From contig CAZXFI010000004.1 of the NCBI GenBank assembly GCA_964640225.1, positions 5,151 through 69,150 of the forward strand: a DNA stretch of 64,000 bases, in the 5' to 3' direction. The stretch is from JAGLWW01 sp964640225. GTDB lineage: Archaea > Aenigmatarchaeota > Aenigmatarchaeia > PWEA01 > JAGHBM01. The translations under genes and the position numbers were made by a program. The notes under the pieces are model-generated. The model had not been told where the DNA came from. It did no database searches and saw only the letters and a list, made by a program, of their open reading frames with translations. This document shows positions 24,558-33,779 of this stretch, piece by piece. Position 1 is the first letter of the stretch; every line of letters begins with the position of its first letter.

Positions 24558-24920
24558 ATGAAGATAAGAATAAAGGAGGGGAAAGACGGCCGGGTGGCCG
24601 TGCTTATAAGCTTCAACACCCACTCCGAGAAGTTTGACTCCAACTACGAGAGGAACAAGTTCTTCCGCGGGCTTTACGGCTGGACACAGGTGATAAGGAA
24701 GGACGAGGCCGAGTACAGGTACAGAAGGGAGGGCCTTCTGAACGAGATACCCCACATAAAAGTGGACAGCTCAGTCTTCATAGTGGCCCTCAAGGAGATG
24801 GAAAGGGTGATGAAATATATGGAGGAGTGGGAGGACAAGATAGACTATGATTTTTTCCGGGTTCTTCTGGGGCCCGATGAATACGAAAGGATAAAATCAA
24901 GGGAAATAAAAATAAAGTAG
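24558..24920 (+). CDS. Unrecognised protein upstream of cdc48
   Basis: 120 residues from the ATG at 24558, which has CAGGTGG six bases upstream. I do not recognise the family. It is highly charged, with NKFFRGLYGWTQVIRKDEAEYRYRR-like aromatic/basic stretches and a helical end. It precedes cdc48 by 8 bases and has a TATA box (TTTATATATATT) at about 24508-24519, so the two form an operon. It might be a Cdc48 partner; that is only positional. Confidence 0.6.
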   Translation: MKIRIKEGKDGRVAVLISFNTHSEKFDSNYERNKFFRGLYGWTQVIRKDEAEYRYRREGLLNEIPHIKVDSSVFIVALKEMERVMKYMEEWEDKIDYDFFRVLLGPDEYERIKSREIKIK

Positions 24921-24928
24921 GTGATATC

Positions 24929-27223
24929 ATGATTTTGAAAAAAGACGGGGAAGACGAGAAACTAAAGGTAGGAGAGCTTACCAGCAGGGAGGAATACGGC
25001 AAGGGCATAGCAAGGATAGACTCCAAGGTTATGAAGAAGCTGGGCATAAGGGAAGGGGACATACTGGAGATAGAGGGAAACAGGGTCACCGGAGCCATAG
25101 CAGTCAGGCCATACCCTGATGACATAGGCCTGGACATAATAAGGATGGACGGACTGGTCAGGAAGAACGCGGGGACAAGCCTCGGGGAGGCCGTGAAGGT
25201 CAGGAAGGCCGATGTTAAGGAAGCCAAGTCCGTGGTTCTTGCCCCTGCGCAGAAAGGAATAAGGATTCTCATGAACCCCAACCTCCTGAAGCAAAAGCTC
25301 GTAATGAGATCGCTCTCCAAGGGGGACATAATAGTCCCCTCTTCCGTTGTGAGCCAGAGAAGGGAGACCGACCCGTTTGAGGACATGCTAAAGCAGTTCG
25401 GGTTCAACATAGACATAATGGGAAGCTCCTTCGGGACTTTTGGCTCCGAAATAAAAATGGTCGTGGCGAAAGTGGCGCCAGAGGGCATAGTCAGGATAAG
25501 CGAAAACACAGAGATAGAGCTCAAGGAACAGGCCGTGGAAAAAATAGAGGAAACCAGGATACCCACGGTGACCTACGAGGACATTGGGGGACTCCATGAC
25601 GAAATAAAGAAAGTCAGGGAAATGATTGAGCTACCCCTCAAGCATCCGGAGCTTTTTGACAGGCTGGGAATAGCCCCGCCGAAGGGAGTTCTCATGTACG
25701 GCCCGCCCGGAACCGGTAAGACCCTGCTGGCCAAGGCCGTGGCCAACGAGGCAGGGGCGCACTTCATATCACTGGCCGGACCCGAAATCATGTCCAAGTT
25801 CTACGGCCAGTCGGAGGAGAACCTGAGAAAGGTTTTTGAGAATGCTGAAAAGAACTCTCCGGCAATAATCTTCATAGACGAGATAGACGCGATAGCCCCG
25901 AAAAGGGAGGAGGTCACAGGAGAAGTGGAAAGAAGGGTGGTCTCCCAGCTTCTAACGCTGATGGATGGGCTGAAGGCCAGGGGGAAAGTCATAGTGATAG
26001 CGGCCACCAACAGGGTCAACGCAATAGACCCGGCCCTGAGAAGGCCCGGAAGGTTTGATAGGGAAATAGAAATGGGCGTGCCCAATAAGAAAGGTAGGAA
26101 AGAGATACTGGAAATTCACACAAGGCACATGCCCCTGTCAAAGGACGTGGACCTGGAAAAACTGTCCGAGATAACTTACGGCTTCGTGGGAGCCGACCTG
26201 GAGGCTCTGGCAAAGGAGGCGGCCATGCACGTGCTGAGAAGAATCCAGCCCAAGATGTCCGGGCTTGAGGAAAAAAAGCCCCTTCCCGACGAGCTTGTAA
26301 AGGATTTGGTAGTGACAAAGAGGGATTTTGAGTACGCCATGAGGATGGTGCAGCCCTCGGCAATGAGGGAGGTCATGATAGAGATTCCCAAGGTCAAGTG
26401 GTCGGATGTGGGGGGTCTGGAAGAGGTCAAGAAAAGGCTGAAAGAATCCGTGGAATGGCCCCTGAAATATCCGGACTCCTTCAAGAAAATGGGGATAAAG
26501 CCGCCCAAGGGAATACTTCTTTACGGCCCGCCCGGATGCGGGAAGACTTTGATGGCAAGGGCCGTTGCGAACGAAAGCGAGTCCAATTTCATATCCGTGA
26601 AGGGTCCCGAACTGCTGAGCAAGTGGGTCGGGGAATCCGAAAGAATGGTGAGGGAAATATTCAGGAAAGCGAAGCAGGTCTCCCCCACGATAATATTCTT
26701 TGACGAGATAGACTCTCTCGCGCCCAGCAGGGTTGCCTCTTCCTCAGACAGCCACGTGGGCGAGCGCGTGGTCTCGCAGCTTCTGAGCGAGATAAGCGGG
26801 CTGGAGGAACTGAACGACGTGGTAATAATGGCCGCTACCAACAGGCCAGACATGGTTGACGCGGCACTGCTCAGGCCCGGAAGGTTTGACAAGCAGATTC
26901 TGATACCGGAACCCGACGAGGGAAGCAGGCTGAAAATACTGGAAATATATACGAAAAAAATGCCGCTGGAAAAGGTGGACCTGAAGAAAATGGCCAAGGA
27001 AACGGAGGGTTACAGTGGGGCCGACCTTGAGGCTCTTTGCCGGGAGGCCGCGCTTAGCGCACTTAGGGAGAACATAAAAAGCAAGAAAGTCACCAACAAC
27101 CACTTCAAGAAGGCCCTCAAGGAAATAAAGCCTTCCCTCTCGGAGAACATAAAGAAATATTACAGGGACATAGACCTGAAAAAGAAAGCCCAGGAAAACA
27201 GGGAAATAAGCTACGTGGGCTAA
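24929..27223 (+). CDS. cdc48: Cdc48/VCP-like AAA+ ATPase
   Basis: 764 residues. An N-domain (1-200) of double-psi barrel type precedes two AAA modules. D1: GPPGTGKT at 258-265, FIDEIDAI, and Arg-finger region RRPGRFDRE. D2: GPPGCGKT at about 533-540, FFDEIDSLAPSR, RPGRFDKQ. The C-terminus ends in a tyrosine-containing YVG, reminiscent of the hydrophobic-Tyr tail (HbYX-like) that docks on the proteasome. It unfolds proteins for degradation. Ribosome site AGGTGAT. Overlaps convergent map by 4 bp. Confidence 0.95.
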   Translation: MILKKDGEDEKLKVGELTSREEYGKGIARIDSKVMKKLGIREGDILEIEGNRVTGAIAVRPYPDDIGLDIIRMDGLVRKNAGTSLGEAVKVRKADVKEAKSVVLAPAQKGIRILMNPNLLKQKLVMRSLSKGDIIVPSSVVSQRRETDPFEDMLKQFGFNIDIMGSSFGTFGSEIKMVVAKVAPEGIVRISENTEIELKEQAVEKIEETRIPTVTYEDIGGLHDEIKKVREMIELPLKHPELFDRLGIAPPKGVLMYGPPGTGKTLLAKAVANEAGAHFISLAGPEIMSKFYGQSEENLRKVFENAEKNSPAIIFIDEIDAIAPKREEVTGEVERRVVSQLLTLMDGLKARGKVIVIAATNRVNAIDPALRRPGRFDREIEMGVPNKKGRKEILEIHTRHMPLSKDVDLEKLSEITYGFVGADLEALAKEAAMHVLRRIQPKMSGLEEKKPLPDELVKDLVVTKRDFEYAMRMVQPSAMREVMIEIPKVKWSDVGGLEEVKKRLKESVEWPLKYPDSFKKMGIKPPKGILLYGPPGCGKTLMARAVANESESNFISVKGPELLSKWVGESERMVREIFRKAKQVSPTIIFFDEIDSLAPSRVASSSDSHVGERVVSQLLSEISGLEELNDVVIMAATNRPDMVDAALLRPGRFDKQILIPEPDEGSRLKILEIYTKKMPLEKVDLKKMAKETEGYSGADLEALCREAALSALRENIKSKKVTNNHFKKALKEIKPSLSENIKKYYRDIDLKKKAQENREISYVG

Positions 27224-28119
27224 GCAGTGGTTACCACGGGCTTGTCCTTTACGATTGCCGTATGCTCGGACTGGGCAACGTATCCCCCGGCAACCTCTCT
27301 CAGGGCCGGGTACTCGTAAAGGGAGTTTATCTTCTCCAGCTGTTTCAGTATAAGATTCAGCTTGACCGGAGAAAGACCGGGTATTTTCTGGAGAAGCCAT
27401 CTTTTGGTGAAGGGCAGCTTGTGGAAATCCTCCCTTGCCACCTGCAGAATTTTCCTGCTTTCCGGGAATCTTGTGGGTCTGTCCGAGAGAAACATGTATA
27501 TGAGGGTTTTCTTCGTGTCCACCACCTTGCCGCTTCCGTCCGTGACGAAGGGCTCTATCGCAAAAACATCTCCTTCTTTTAGTCCGTAATTTAAGTCTGT
27601 CTTTATGTTGGGAAATTCCACGCCAGCGTGAAGTGAGTACCGCTCAAGCTTGTGGCCGGTCAGGTTCCTTACGGGCACGAACCCCGCGTTCCTTACTGTC
27701 TGCTCTATCGCCTCGGACACTTCCGGAATGGGCCTTCCGGGAGTCATCAACTTCAGGGCGGCTTCCAGGGCCTCCCTTGACGCCTTTATCAGGTCCTCCT
27801 TTCCAGAATCCAGGGAAATCGTGACCGCTCCGTCGGCTATGTATCCGTCTACCTGCACCCCTATGTCCAGCTTCACCAAATCGCCTTCCTTGAATACGCG
27901 CGCGTCTCCCATATCGGCGGTGTCGTGCGCCGCTGTCTCGTTGACGGAAACGTTTACCGGAAAAGCGAAGCCGGCCCCGCTATTCCTGATTTTCTCTTCT
28001 ATCTGCTCCACCACATAAAGAATTTTTTCTCCGGGCTTTATCAGCCTTGAGCCGAATTCCAGGCATTCCTTGTGGATAGTGCCAGCTTTCCTGTATTTTT
28101 CCAGAATATCTTTTTCCAT
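27220..28119 (-). CDS. map: Methionine aminopeptidase, type II
   Basis: 299 residues from the ATG at 28119 (a GTG nine bases upstream is also in frame). Metal-site motifs: NVSVNETAAHDTA, DIGVQVDGYIADGAVTI, GHKLERYSLHAG and the final IVKDKPVVTTA. The inserted helical domain before the C-terminus marks the type II enzyme of archaea and eukaryotes. It removes initiator methionine during translation. Confidence 0.93.
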   Translation of the reverse strand: MEKDILEKYRKAGTIHKECLEFGSRLIKPGEKILYVVEQIEEKIRNSGAGFAFPVNVSVNETAAHDTADMGDARVFKEGDLVKLDIGVQVDGYIADGAVTISLDSGKEDLIKASREALEAALKLMTPGRPIPEVSEAIEQTVRNAGFVPVRNLTGHKLERYSLHAGVEFPNIKTDLNYGLKEGDVFAIEPFVTDGSGKVVDTKKTLIYMFLSDRPTRFPESRKILQVAREDFHKLPFTKRWLLQKIPGLSPVKLNLILKQLEKINSLYEYPALREVAGGYVAQSEHTAIVKDKPVVTTA

Positions 28120-28184
28120 ATCAATCACTTTGGCATGAACTCTTTTAACCTTTTCAGTGCCCTTGTTTTTTCCCTGTCTTCATT

Positions 28185-30539
28185 TTAAACACCAAAGCTC
28201 TTCAGGCCGGTCTGCTTTCCCTCTCCCTTCAGCTCCTCTTCCTTTGCGCCGAGAACTCCCAGGACGCGCATGGCGGCCGGAATTATCTGGTTGTTCACGT
28301 AATACGCAGTGTCTATTTGTTCTATTGAAACATTCCCCAAGGGCTCGGCCCTCTGGCTTATGGAGCCGGAGCCGCTGGTTACCAAGAACATGACTACCAT
28401 GCCCGGCCCCACGGGCTTGCCTTTTTCCTTCATCTTCTTGGCGGCTGTCACGTGCGGGCCTATCTGCTCGTAGTCCTTTATTTTTTTTGTTAGCTGCTCG
28501 TAGATTATGAGGTCCTTCAGCTCCACTTTCCTTTGTCTTATATTTTCAACCACTTCCCTCACGTAGCTTGCCGCGCCGGAGGCATCATTTTCCTCCAGAA
28601 CGCGCCTCAAAACTTTTCGCTGGACTTTTTTGGCCAGGGAACACCAGTCCCTCCTGACAGTCTCAAATCCCCTTATGGTCATTTCTCCTTTCCCGTCTAT
28701 GAGAGCGTAGCGCTTCTTTGCTCCCCTACCGACTCTTGTGGAGACGAAAATTCCCCTTTTGTAGAAGCCCTGTAGGTCCAGTTCCATAATACCGGGGAGT
28801 GAATTGTTTATTTTACTCAGAAAATCTCTGGTTTTGGATTTTATCTTTTCATGGGTCAGGAAAACGGAATCCGTGTCCCCGTAGACGACCCGGAACCCCT
28901 CGGCCTCGGCCTCCTTTATAATTTTCTTTATGTAGAAGCGGCCCCATGAGGCGGTGGCGCGGGCACATTCAAAACAGTACCACTTGCTTCCCGGGAAAGC
29001 GAAGTAACCGTAGGTGGCGTTGGCTATTATCTTAAGGGCTCTCTCTTGAAGGGGGTTTCCTCCCTCTTTCTTCATTTCCAGCCTTTTTTTGACCAGGTCT
29101 TCTATAACGGAGGAAATAAATCCCCCGGGCTTTCGGGAAAACCATCCGTCGGATTCCGGTATGGCGTGGCCCTCTTTTTTAGGCCATTTGTTCAGGGTCT
29201 CCGGGGAAATGTTGTGAGAGGCGATAATGGTGGGATAGAGGCTCCTGAAATCCAGAACGACTATACCTTCGTAGAGGCCTTCCTCCGGCTCCTTCACAAA
29301 GCCTCCCACGTAAGGCCTCCTGCCTCTTCTGTTTTTTATTTCTTTGAACTTGGGCTGGTTGGGTATTATGCGCCCCGCGGCGAAAGCCCTCCTGCTAAGA
29401 TACCACTCCACCAGCTGCGAGTAGGTCATCCTGGAAACGTCAAAGGGCGTCTGGCCTGCGAGCTTGCAGAGTTCCAGTATCTGGGGCCAAAGATGCCGGC
29501 CCAGCCTGAATGCCAGCTCGCTGTCCTTGAGGCAGTAAGAGGCAAGCTTCTTTGTGTTGTTTCTCCAAGACTCAAATATTTCCTCAAGTTTCATGTCCGC
29601 TTTTGCGTCGCCCAGTATCTCTGAGGAAACGTCTCCCAGGCGAAGAACCTCCGTCTGGAGCCCGGGCGCCAGTATGTTGGAAACAAAACTGAACAAATCT
29701 ATGTGCACGCGGCCCTGGATTTCCGCGGAGCTTGTGCGGGCGCGCCTGGTGAATTTCATTCCGGAGCCGTCCCTTCCCAAGTCCAGCTTTACTTTCAGTT
29801 TTTCAGCGCGGTCATGAATAATCTTGAAATCAAAATCGTCCGAATTGTAGCCGTAGATTACGTCGGGGTCTTCTTTTTTCAGAGTTTTCACGAATCTCTG
29901 GAGCATTTCTTTCTCATCTTTCAGTACTTCAACGTAACCGGGATAGGAATCCTTCTTGTAGGTCAGGACTTTCCTGATTTTTTGTCCGAAAAGGGATATC
30001 ATCGTTATTTTTGTCTCGTCGCCCTCCCCGTAAGTCTCTATGTCAAAGGCCATTTCCTTTAGCTTTGTTTTCATGTCCTTGGTTTTTTTTATCCTGGATG
30101 CCTTGAAGTAATTGCCTTGCTTGGTTGCCTCCGCTTCCAGCCACTCCCCGGGGCTGAACTGGTTGTCTATCAGGTAGCGGCGATAGAAGTTTATTGAATA
30201 CTCGTAGCAGCCGTCGTGGCCTATTTCCTCAAAATCCTTTATAACATCCCTTATTTTCGGCACGTCTGAAGAGTGATGAGCATAAACCTTGAGAAGTTTT
30301 TTCTTCTCCATATCTATTATTCTTTCGGTCTCCTCTATTCTCTTTACTTTGGGTTCCTTTATTCCGAGAATCTTCTTCTTTATTTTCTTGTCAATCTTGC
30401 TGGGTAAAGCGTAGAAGTAGGGTTCAAAATCTGCCAGAACAAAGATCGTCTTCCCCTTTTCGTCATTGCCCATTAACCTTATGGCCGTCTCTTTGTTGCT
30501 TATATAATCCGCTTCCAGAATGCAGAACTTGACTTTCAT
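28185..30539 (-). CDS. polB: DNA polymerase, B family
   Basis: 784 residues. An exonuclease domain with AFDIETYGEGDE (D166, E168) and YGYNSDDFDF shows proofreading. Polymerase motifs A (DFRSLYPTIIASHNI, about 428), B (LKIIANATYGYFAFPGSKWY) and C (YGDTDSVFLT, about 550) are intact. The end QTGLKSF (776-782) is a PIP box for PCNA binding. It would be the replicative or major repair polymerase. A near-perfect palindrome lies between its TATA region and ATG. Confidence 0.95.
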   Translation of the reverse strand: MKVKFCILEADYISNKETAIRLMGNDEKGKTIFVLADFEPYFYALPSKIDKKIKKKILGIKEPKVKRIEETERIIDMEKKKLLKVYAHHSSDVPKIRDVIKDFEEIGHDGCYEYSINFYRRYLIDNQFSPGEWLEAEATKQGNYFKASRIKKTKDMKTKLKEMAFDIETYGEGDETKITMISLFGQKIRKVLTYKKDSYPGYVEVLKDEKEMLQRFVKTLKKEDPDVIYGYNSDDFDFKIIHDRAEKLKVKLDLGRDGSGMKFTRRARTSSAEIQGRVHIDLFSFVSNILAPGLQTEVLRLGDVSSEILGDAKADMKLEEIFESWRNNTKKLASYCLKDSELAFRLGRHLWPQILELCKLAGQTPFDVSRMTYSQLVEWYLSRRAFAAGRIIPNQPKFKEIKNRRGRRPYVGGFVKEPEEGLYEGIVVLDFRSLYPTIIASHNISPETLNKWPKKEGHAIPESDGWFSRKPGGFISSVIEDLVKKRLEMKKEGGNPLQERALKIIANATYGYFAFPGSKWYCFECARATASWGRFYIKKIIKEAEAEGFRVVYGDTDSVFLTHEKIKSKTRDFLSKINNSLPGIMELDLQGFYKRGIFVSTRVGRGAKKRYALIDGKGEMTIRGFETVRRDWCSLAKKVQRKVLRRVLEENDASGAASYVREVVENIRQRKVELKDLIIYEQLTKKIKDYEQIGPHVTAAKKMKEKGKPVGPGMVVMFLVTSGSGSISQRAEPLGNVSIEQIDTAYYVNNQIIPAAMRVLGVLGAKEEELKGEGKQTGLKSFGV

Positions 30540-30541
30540 AC

Positions 30542-30561
30542 CTATAATAACGTTGTTATAG
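30542..30561. promoter_or_regulatory. Palindrome in the polB promoter
   Basis: CTATAATAAC and GTTGTTATAG form 10-base arms with one mismatch, ending 3 bases before the polB ATG (30539). The TATA-like ATTTAATC lies just upstream on the minus strand, so the site sits where initiation should occur. It resembles the palindrome before lhr (TATAAC/GTTATA half-sites). A repressor site is possible. Confidence 0.4.
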
Positions 30562-30567
30562 ATTAAA

Positions 30568-32829
30568 TTATTTCCTCTTTAACTTTTTCTCTATTTCGTG
30601 GACAAGGAATTTTGTCTTTATGGCCACTTCCGGATTTACTGAGATTGAGTCTATTCCGCACTTTATCAGGAACTCCGTGAAGTCCGGAAAATAGCTCGGG
30701 GCCTCGCCGCATATGCCTACTTTCTTCTTGTGCTGGTGGGCCGTCTTTATCAGCATGGATATCATCCTTTTCACGGCTTCGTTCCTTTCGTCAAAGGTTG
30801 AGGCCAGCTTCTCGCTGTCCCTGTCTATTCCCAGGGTGAGTTGGGTCAGGTCGTTTGAGCCGATTGAGAAGCCGTCAAAATACTTACAGAACTCGTCCGC
30901 AAGAATCACGTTTGAGGGGATTTCTGCCATCACATAAACCTTCATACTGCCTCTCTTCAGCCCCTCGCTTCTCATGATTTTCAAAACTTTTTTGGCCTCC
31001 CCAATCGTTCGGCAGAATGGAATCATGGGTATTATGTTTGTCAGCTTTAACTCGTCGCGAACTTTTTTGATAGCCCGGCACTCAAGCCTGAAAGCGGGCT
31101 CAAATTCAGAGATGTAGCGCGACGCTCCTCTCCATCCTATCATGGGGTTGTTCTCCTCGCCTTCGTATTCCTTTCCTCCCTTCAGGCCGGCGTACTCGTT
31201 TGTCTTGAAGTCCGAGGTTCTCAGAACCACGTCCCTCGGGTAGAAGGCTGCCGCTATCTTGGCTATTCCGTCAGCGAGCCTGTCCACGAACTCCTTTGAA
31301 AGTCCGTGTTTTATCATGGCAAGCGGGTGCTCTCCTATTGACGTTATTATGAACTCCTCACGGGCCAGGCCCACGCCTTCAGCAGGAAGCTGGCCCTGAA
31401 CCAGGGCCTTTTCGGGTATTCCGACGTTAACGAACACCTGGGTCCTGGTTTTGGGTATCTTGCCCATCTTCATCTCCTCCACGTCATACTTCAGCTTGCC
31501 CTTCCATACCCTGCCTTTTTCCTCGGTGCAGTCCACTGTCACTGCCTGCCCGCTCTTTAGTTTTTTCGTGGCATTCTCCGTGCCTATTATAGCGGGTATG
31601 CCAAGCTCCCTGGAAATTATGGCCGCGTGACTTGTGCGTCCGCCCTTCTCCGTTATTATGGCGGAGGCTGTCTTCATTATAGGCTCCCAGTCCGGGTCCG
31701 TTATTTCCGTAACGAGAATCTGCCCTTCCTTGAACTTGGAGATGTTTTTCACGGACTTGATTACGTTGACCTCTCCGGCGCCTATCTTCCTTCCTATGCT
31801 TCCCCCTTCAATCAGGACCTTGCTTTTCTCCTTCAGGACGTACTCTCTTATGACTCCGGAACCCACGGAATGAACGGTCTCGGGCCTTGCCTGCAGTATG
31901 TACAGACCGTTCTTGTCCTTGGCCCACTCAATGTCCATAGGCCTTCCGTAGTGTTTTTCTATGTCCATGCAGTAAGTGGCCAGCTTCAGGGCCTCCTTGT
32001 CCGTTATGCAGAATTTTTTCCTCATTGACTGGGGAGTTACCTTGTGTTTGACTCCGGACTTGGACCTGACTTCCATTGCCTTCTTGCTGCCGAGCTTCTT
32101 GCTTATCAGGGTCTTGGTGGCCTTGAGAACGTAAAAATCGTCCGGGTTTACCTTGCCCTGAACTATGTAGTCTCCGAGGCCCCAGCTTCCGTTTATGTAG
32201 ACAAAGTTTTTGTTCCCCGAGTCCGGGTCAAGAGAAAACATAACGCCAGAGCTTTCGGATTGAACCATCTTCTGCACGGCCACGGAAAGCTTTACCTTGA
32301 AATGGTCAAACCCCTTGTCTTCCCTGTAGGATATGGCTCGGTTGGTGAAGAGGGATGCCATGCACTTCTTGACCGCATCAAGAAGCTGCTTCTCGCCCCT
32401 CATGTTCAGGTAGCTTTCCTGCTGTCCGGCAAAGCTTGCGTCCGCAAGGTCCTCCGCGGTTGCGGAGCTTCGCACGGCCACGCTTTCCTCCCTTTTTCCG
32501 GATTTTCTGGAAAGCTTTCTGTAATGGGAAAGTATGTCCTTTTTAAGGTCTTCCGGGAATTTGCCGGACATGATAAGTCTCCTGACCTCCTTGCCCACTT
32601 TCTGCAGGTTGTGAAGGTCTTTTCTGTTCAGGGTTGTAACAACCGATTTTATTTTTTTGTCAAGCTTGTTTTCCTTTACGAAGCAATCATAAGATTCCGT
32701 GGTTATGGCAAACCCGCCGGGAACAGGGATCCTGGTCTTCTGAATCATCTCCCCCAGGTTTGCGTTTTTTCCTCCCACCAGGGGAACGTCTTTCTTGGAA
32801 ATCTCGTTGAACCATAAAACATATTTCAT
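30568..32829 (-). CDS. ppsA: Phosphoenolpyruvate synthase
   Basis: 753 residues. The N-terminal ATP-grasp domain has GGKNANLGEM, AVRSSATAEDLADASFAGQQESYLN. The phosphohistidine domain has GGRTSHAAIISRELGIPAIIGT. The TIM barrel ends with GSNDLTQLTLGIDRD and CGEAPS. It makes PEP from pyruvate and ATP, or runs backward in glycolysis as in some archaea. The ATG at 32829 has GGAGGTG at five-base spacing; a GTG six bases upstream sits against that site and is unlikely. Confidence 0.95.
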   Translation of the reverse strand: MKYVLWFNEISKKDVPLVGGKNANLGEMIQKTRIPVPGGFAITTESYDCFVKENKLDKKIKSVVTTLNRKDLHNLQKVGKEVRRLIMSGKFPEDLKKDILSHYRKLSRKSGKREESVAVRSSATAEDLADASFAGQQESYLNMRGEKQLLDAVKKCMASLFTNRAISYREDKGFDHFKVKLSVAVQKMVQSESSGVMFSLDPDSGNKNFVYINGSWGLGDYIVQGKVNPDDFYVLKATKTLISKKLGSKKAMEVRSKSGVKHKVTPQSMRKKFCITDKEALKLATYCMDIEKHYGRPMDIEWAKDKNGLYILQARPETVHSVGSGVIREYVLKEKSKVLIEGGSIGRKIGAGEVNVIKSVKNISKFKEGQILVTEITDPDWEPIMKTASAIITEKGGRTSHAAIISRELGIPAIIGTENATKKLKSGQAVTVDCTEEKGRVWKGKLKYDVEEMKMGKIPKTRTQVFVNVGIPEKALVQGQLPAEGVGLAREEFIITSIGEHPLAMIKHGLSKEFVDRLADGIAKIAAAFYPRDVVLRTSDFKTNEYAGLKGGKEYEGEENNPMIGWRGASRYISEFEPAFRLECRAIKKVRDELKLTNIIPMIPFCRTIGEAKKVLKIMRSEGLKRGSMKVYVMAEIPSNVILADEFCKYFDGFSIGSNDLTQLTLGIDRDSEKLASTFDERNEAVKRMISMLIKTAHQHKKKVGICGEAPSYFPDFTEFLIKCGIDSISVNPEVAIKTKFLVHEIEKKLKRK

Positions 32830-32858
32830 CAGCACACCTCCGTGGTTATATCATTATT

Positions 32859-32868
32859 NNNNNNNNNN
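32859..32868. other. Assembly gap (10 N)
   Basis: Ten undefined bases between the ppsA promoter and the HAD gene. True distance, and whether the two flanks are adjacent, is unknown. The ppsA promoter is interrupted by it. Confidence 0.99.
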
Positions 32869-32899
32869 TATTAACTGGGGTTTATAAATTTAAAAGAAC

Positions 32900-33682
32900 C
32901 TAATTACCCAGCCTGCTGACAAGATATTTTAGGAGATGCCTGCCTGCCAAACCTTCATCCTTTATCCAGTATTCGCTCTTGAGTTTTTCTATGTCCGCGG
33001 AAATTCCTATTCCCGCCGTATCAAGCATTTCCCTGTCGTTAACCCTGTCTCCTATTGCCAAAACCTCCTCTTCTTTGATGCCCAAATGCTCCATTACCCT
33101 CCTTAAACCTTCGCCCTTGTTTATTTCCTTTTTCTGTATGTCAAATGCCTCGCCGTTCCACATTACCTTCAATTCCTTTTCCGGGTCTTCCTTCTTTATT
33201 ATTTCATAGACTTCGCCGAACTCTTCGGGAGAATGAACCGTGAGGATGAAATTTTTTGGCTCAAAGCCGTGAACAGGGAGTTTCTTTATCTCTTCTTTTA
33301 TCCTTGCTATCTTTCTGAAATAATCTTCCGAATACTCAAAATGCTGGACTATCTTTCCGTCTATAAGGGACATGCTTCCGTTTTCTGCCTGAAGAATCGT
33401 TCCACCACCTATTATTCCGGGATACATTGACTGCAGGTAAAGAAGGCCTCTGCCGGAGCTTATCATAATCTTCATCCCCGCTTTCTTCAAGCGGTTTATC
33501 ATTTCAGACAGCTCAGGGGAAATTTTGTTTGTCTTTATATCCGCAAACCAGTGCCCCTCAGTCTCGCTCTCCCTTATGCTGGTTCCCCTTTCTACCGTTA
33601 CCCCGTCGCTGTCAAGAACAACAAGTTTTATTTTCTTCAGATGCTCCTTTGGAATTTCCCTGTTAAGAACCAAACCAAACAC
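32900..33682 (-). CDS. HAD-superfamily sugar-phosphate phosphatase
   Basis: 260 residues, GTG start. HAD motif I LDSDGVTVERG, motif II MISSGRG, motif III lysine region and motif IV AIGDRVNDREML are present with a Cof-type (IIB) cap between. Family members include mannosyl-3-phosphoglycerate phosphatase, phosphoglycolate phosphatase and sucrose-phosphate-type enzymes. It is divergent from a phosphohexomutase and galT, so a sugar-phosphate substrate is likely. GTG codes residue 1, followed by FGLVLNREIPKEHLKK. Confidence 0.75.
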   Translation of the reverse strand: MFGLVLNREIPKEHLKKIKLVVLDSDGVTVERGTSIRESETEGHWFADIKTNKISPELSEMINRLKKAGMKIMISSGRGLLYLQSMYPGIIGGGTILQAENGSMSLIDGKIVQHFEYSEDYFRKIARIKEEIKKLPVHGFEPKNFILTVHSPEEFGEVYEIIKKEDPEKELKVMWNGEAFDIQKKEINKGEGLRRVMEHLGIKEEEVLAIGDRVNDREMLDTAGIGISADIEKLKSEYWIKDEGLAGRHLLKYLVSRLGN

Positions 33683-33779
33683 CGAGATAAATACGATATG
33701 CAGATTCAGATATAAAAAACGTCAAAATCAGGTGAATATGAACCAAATTAAATAATTAAATATTCCTTCACAAATCTTT

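Noticed and set aside
28129..28184. Possible readthrough extension of PolB
   Set aside because: The frame after the PolB stop looks protein-like, but PolB already ends in a complete PCNA-binding motif, and the extension is only 18 codons.
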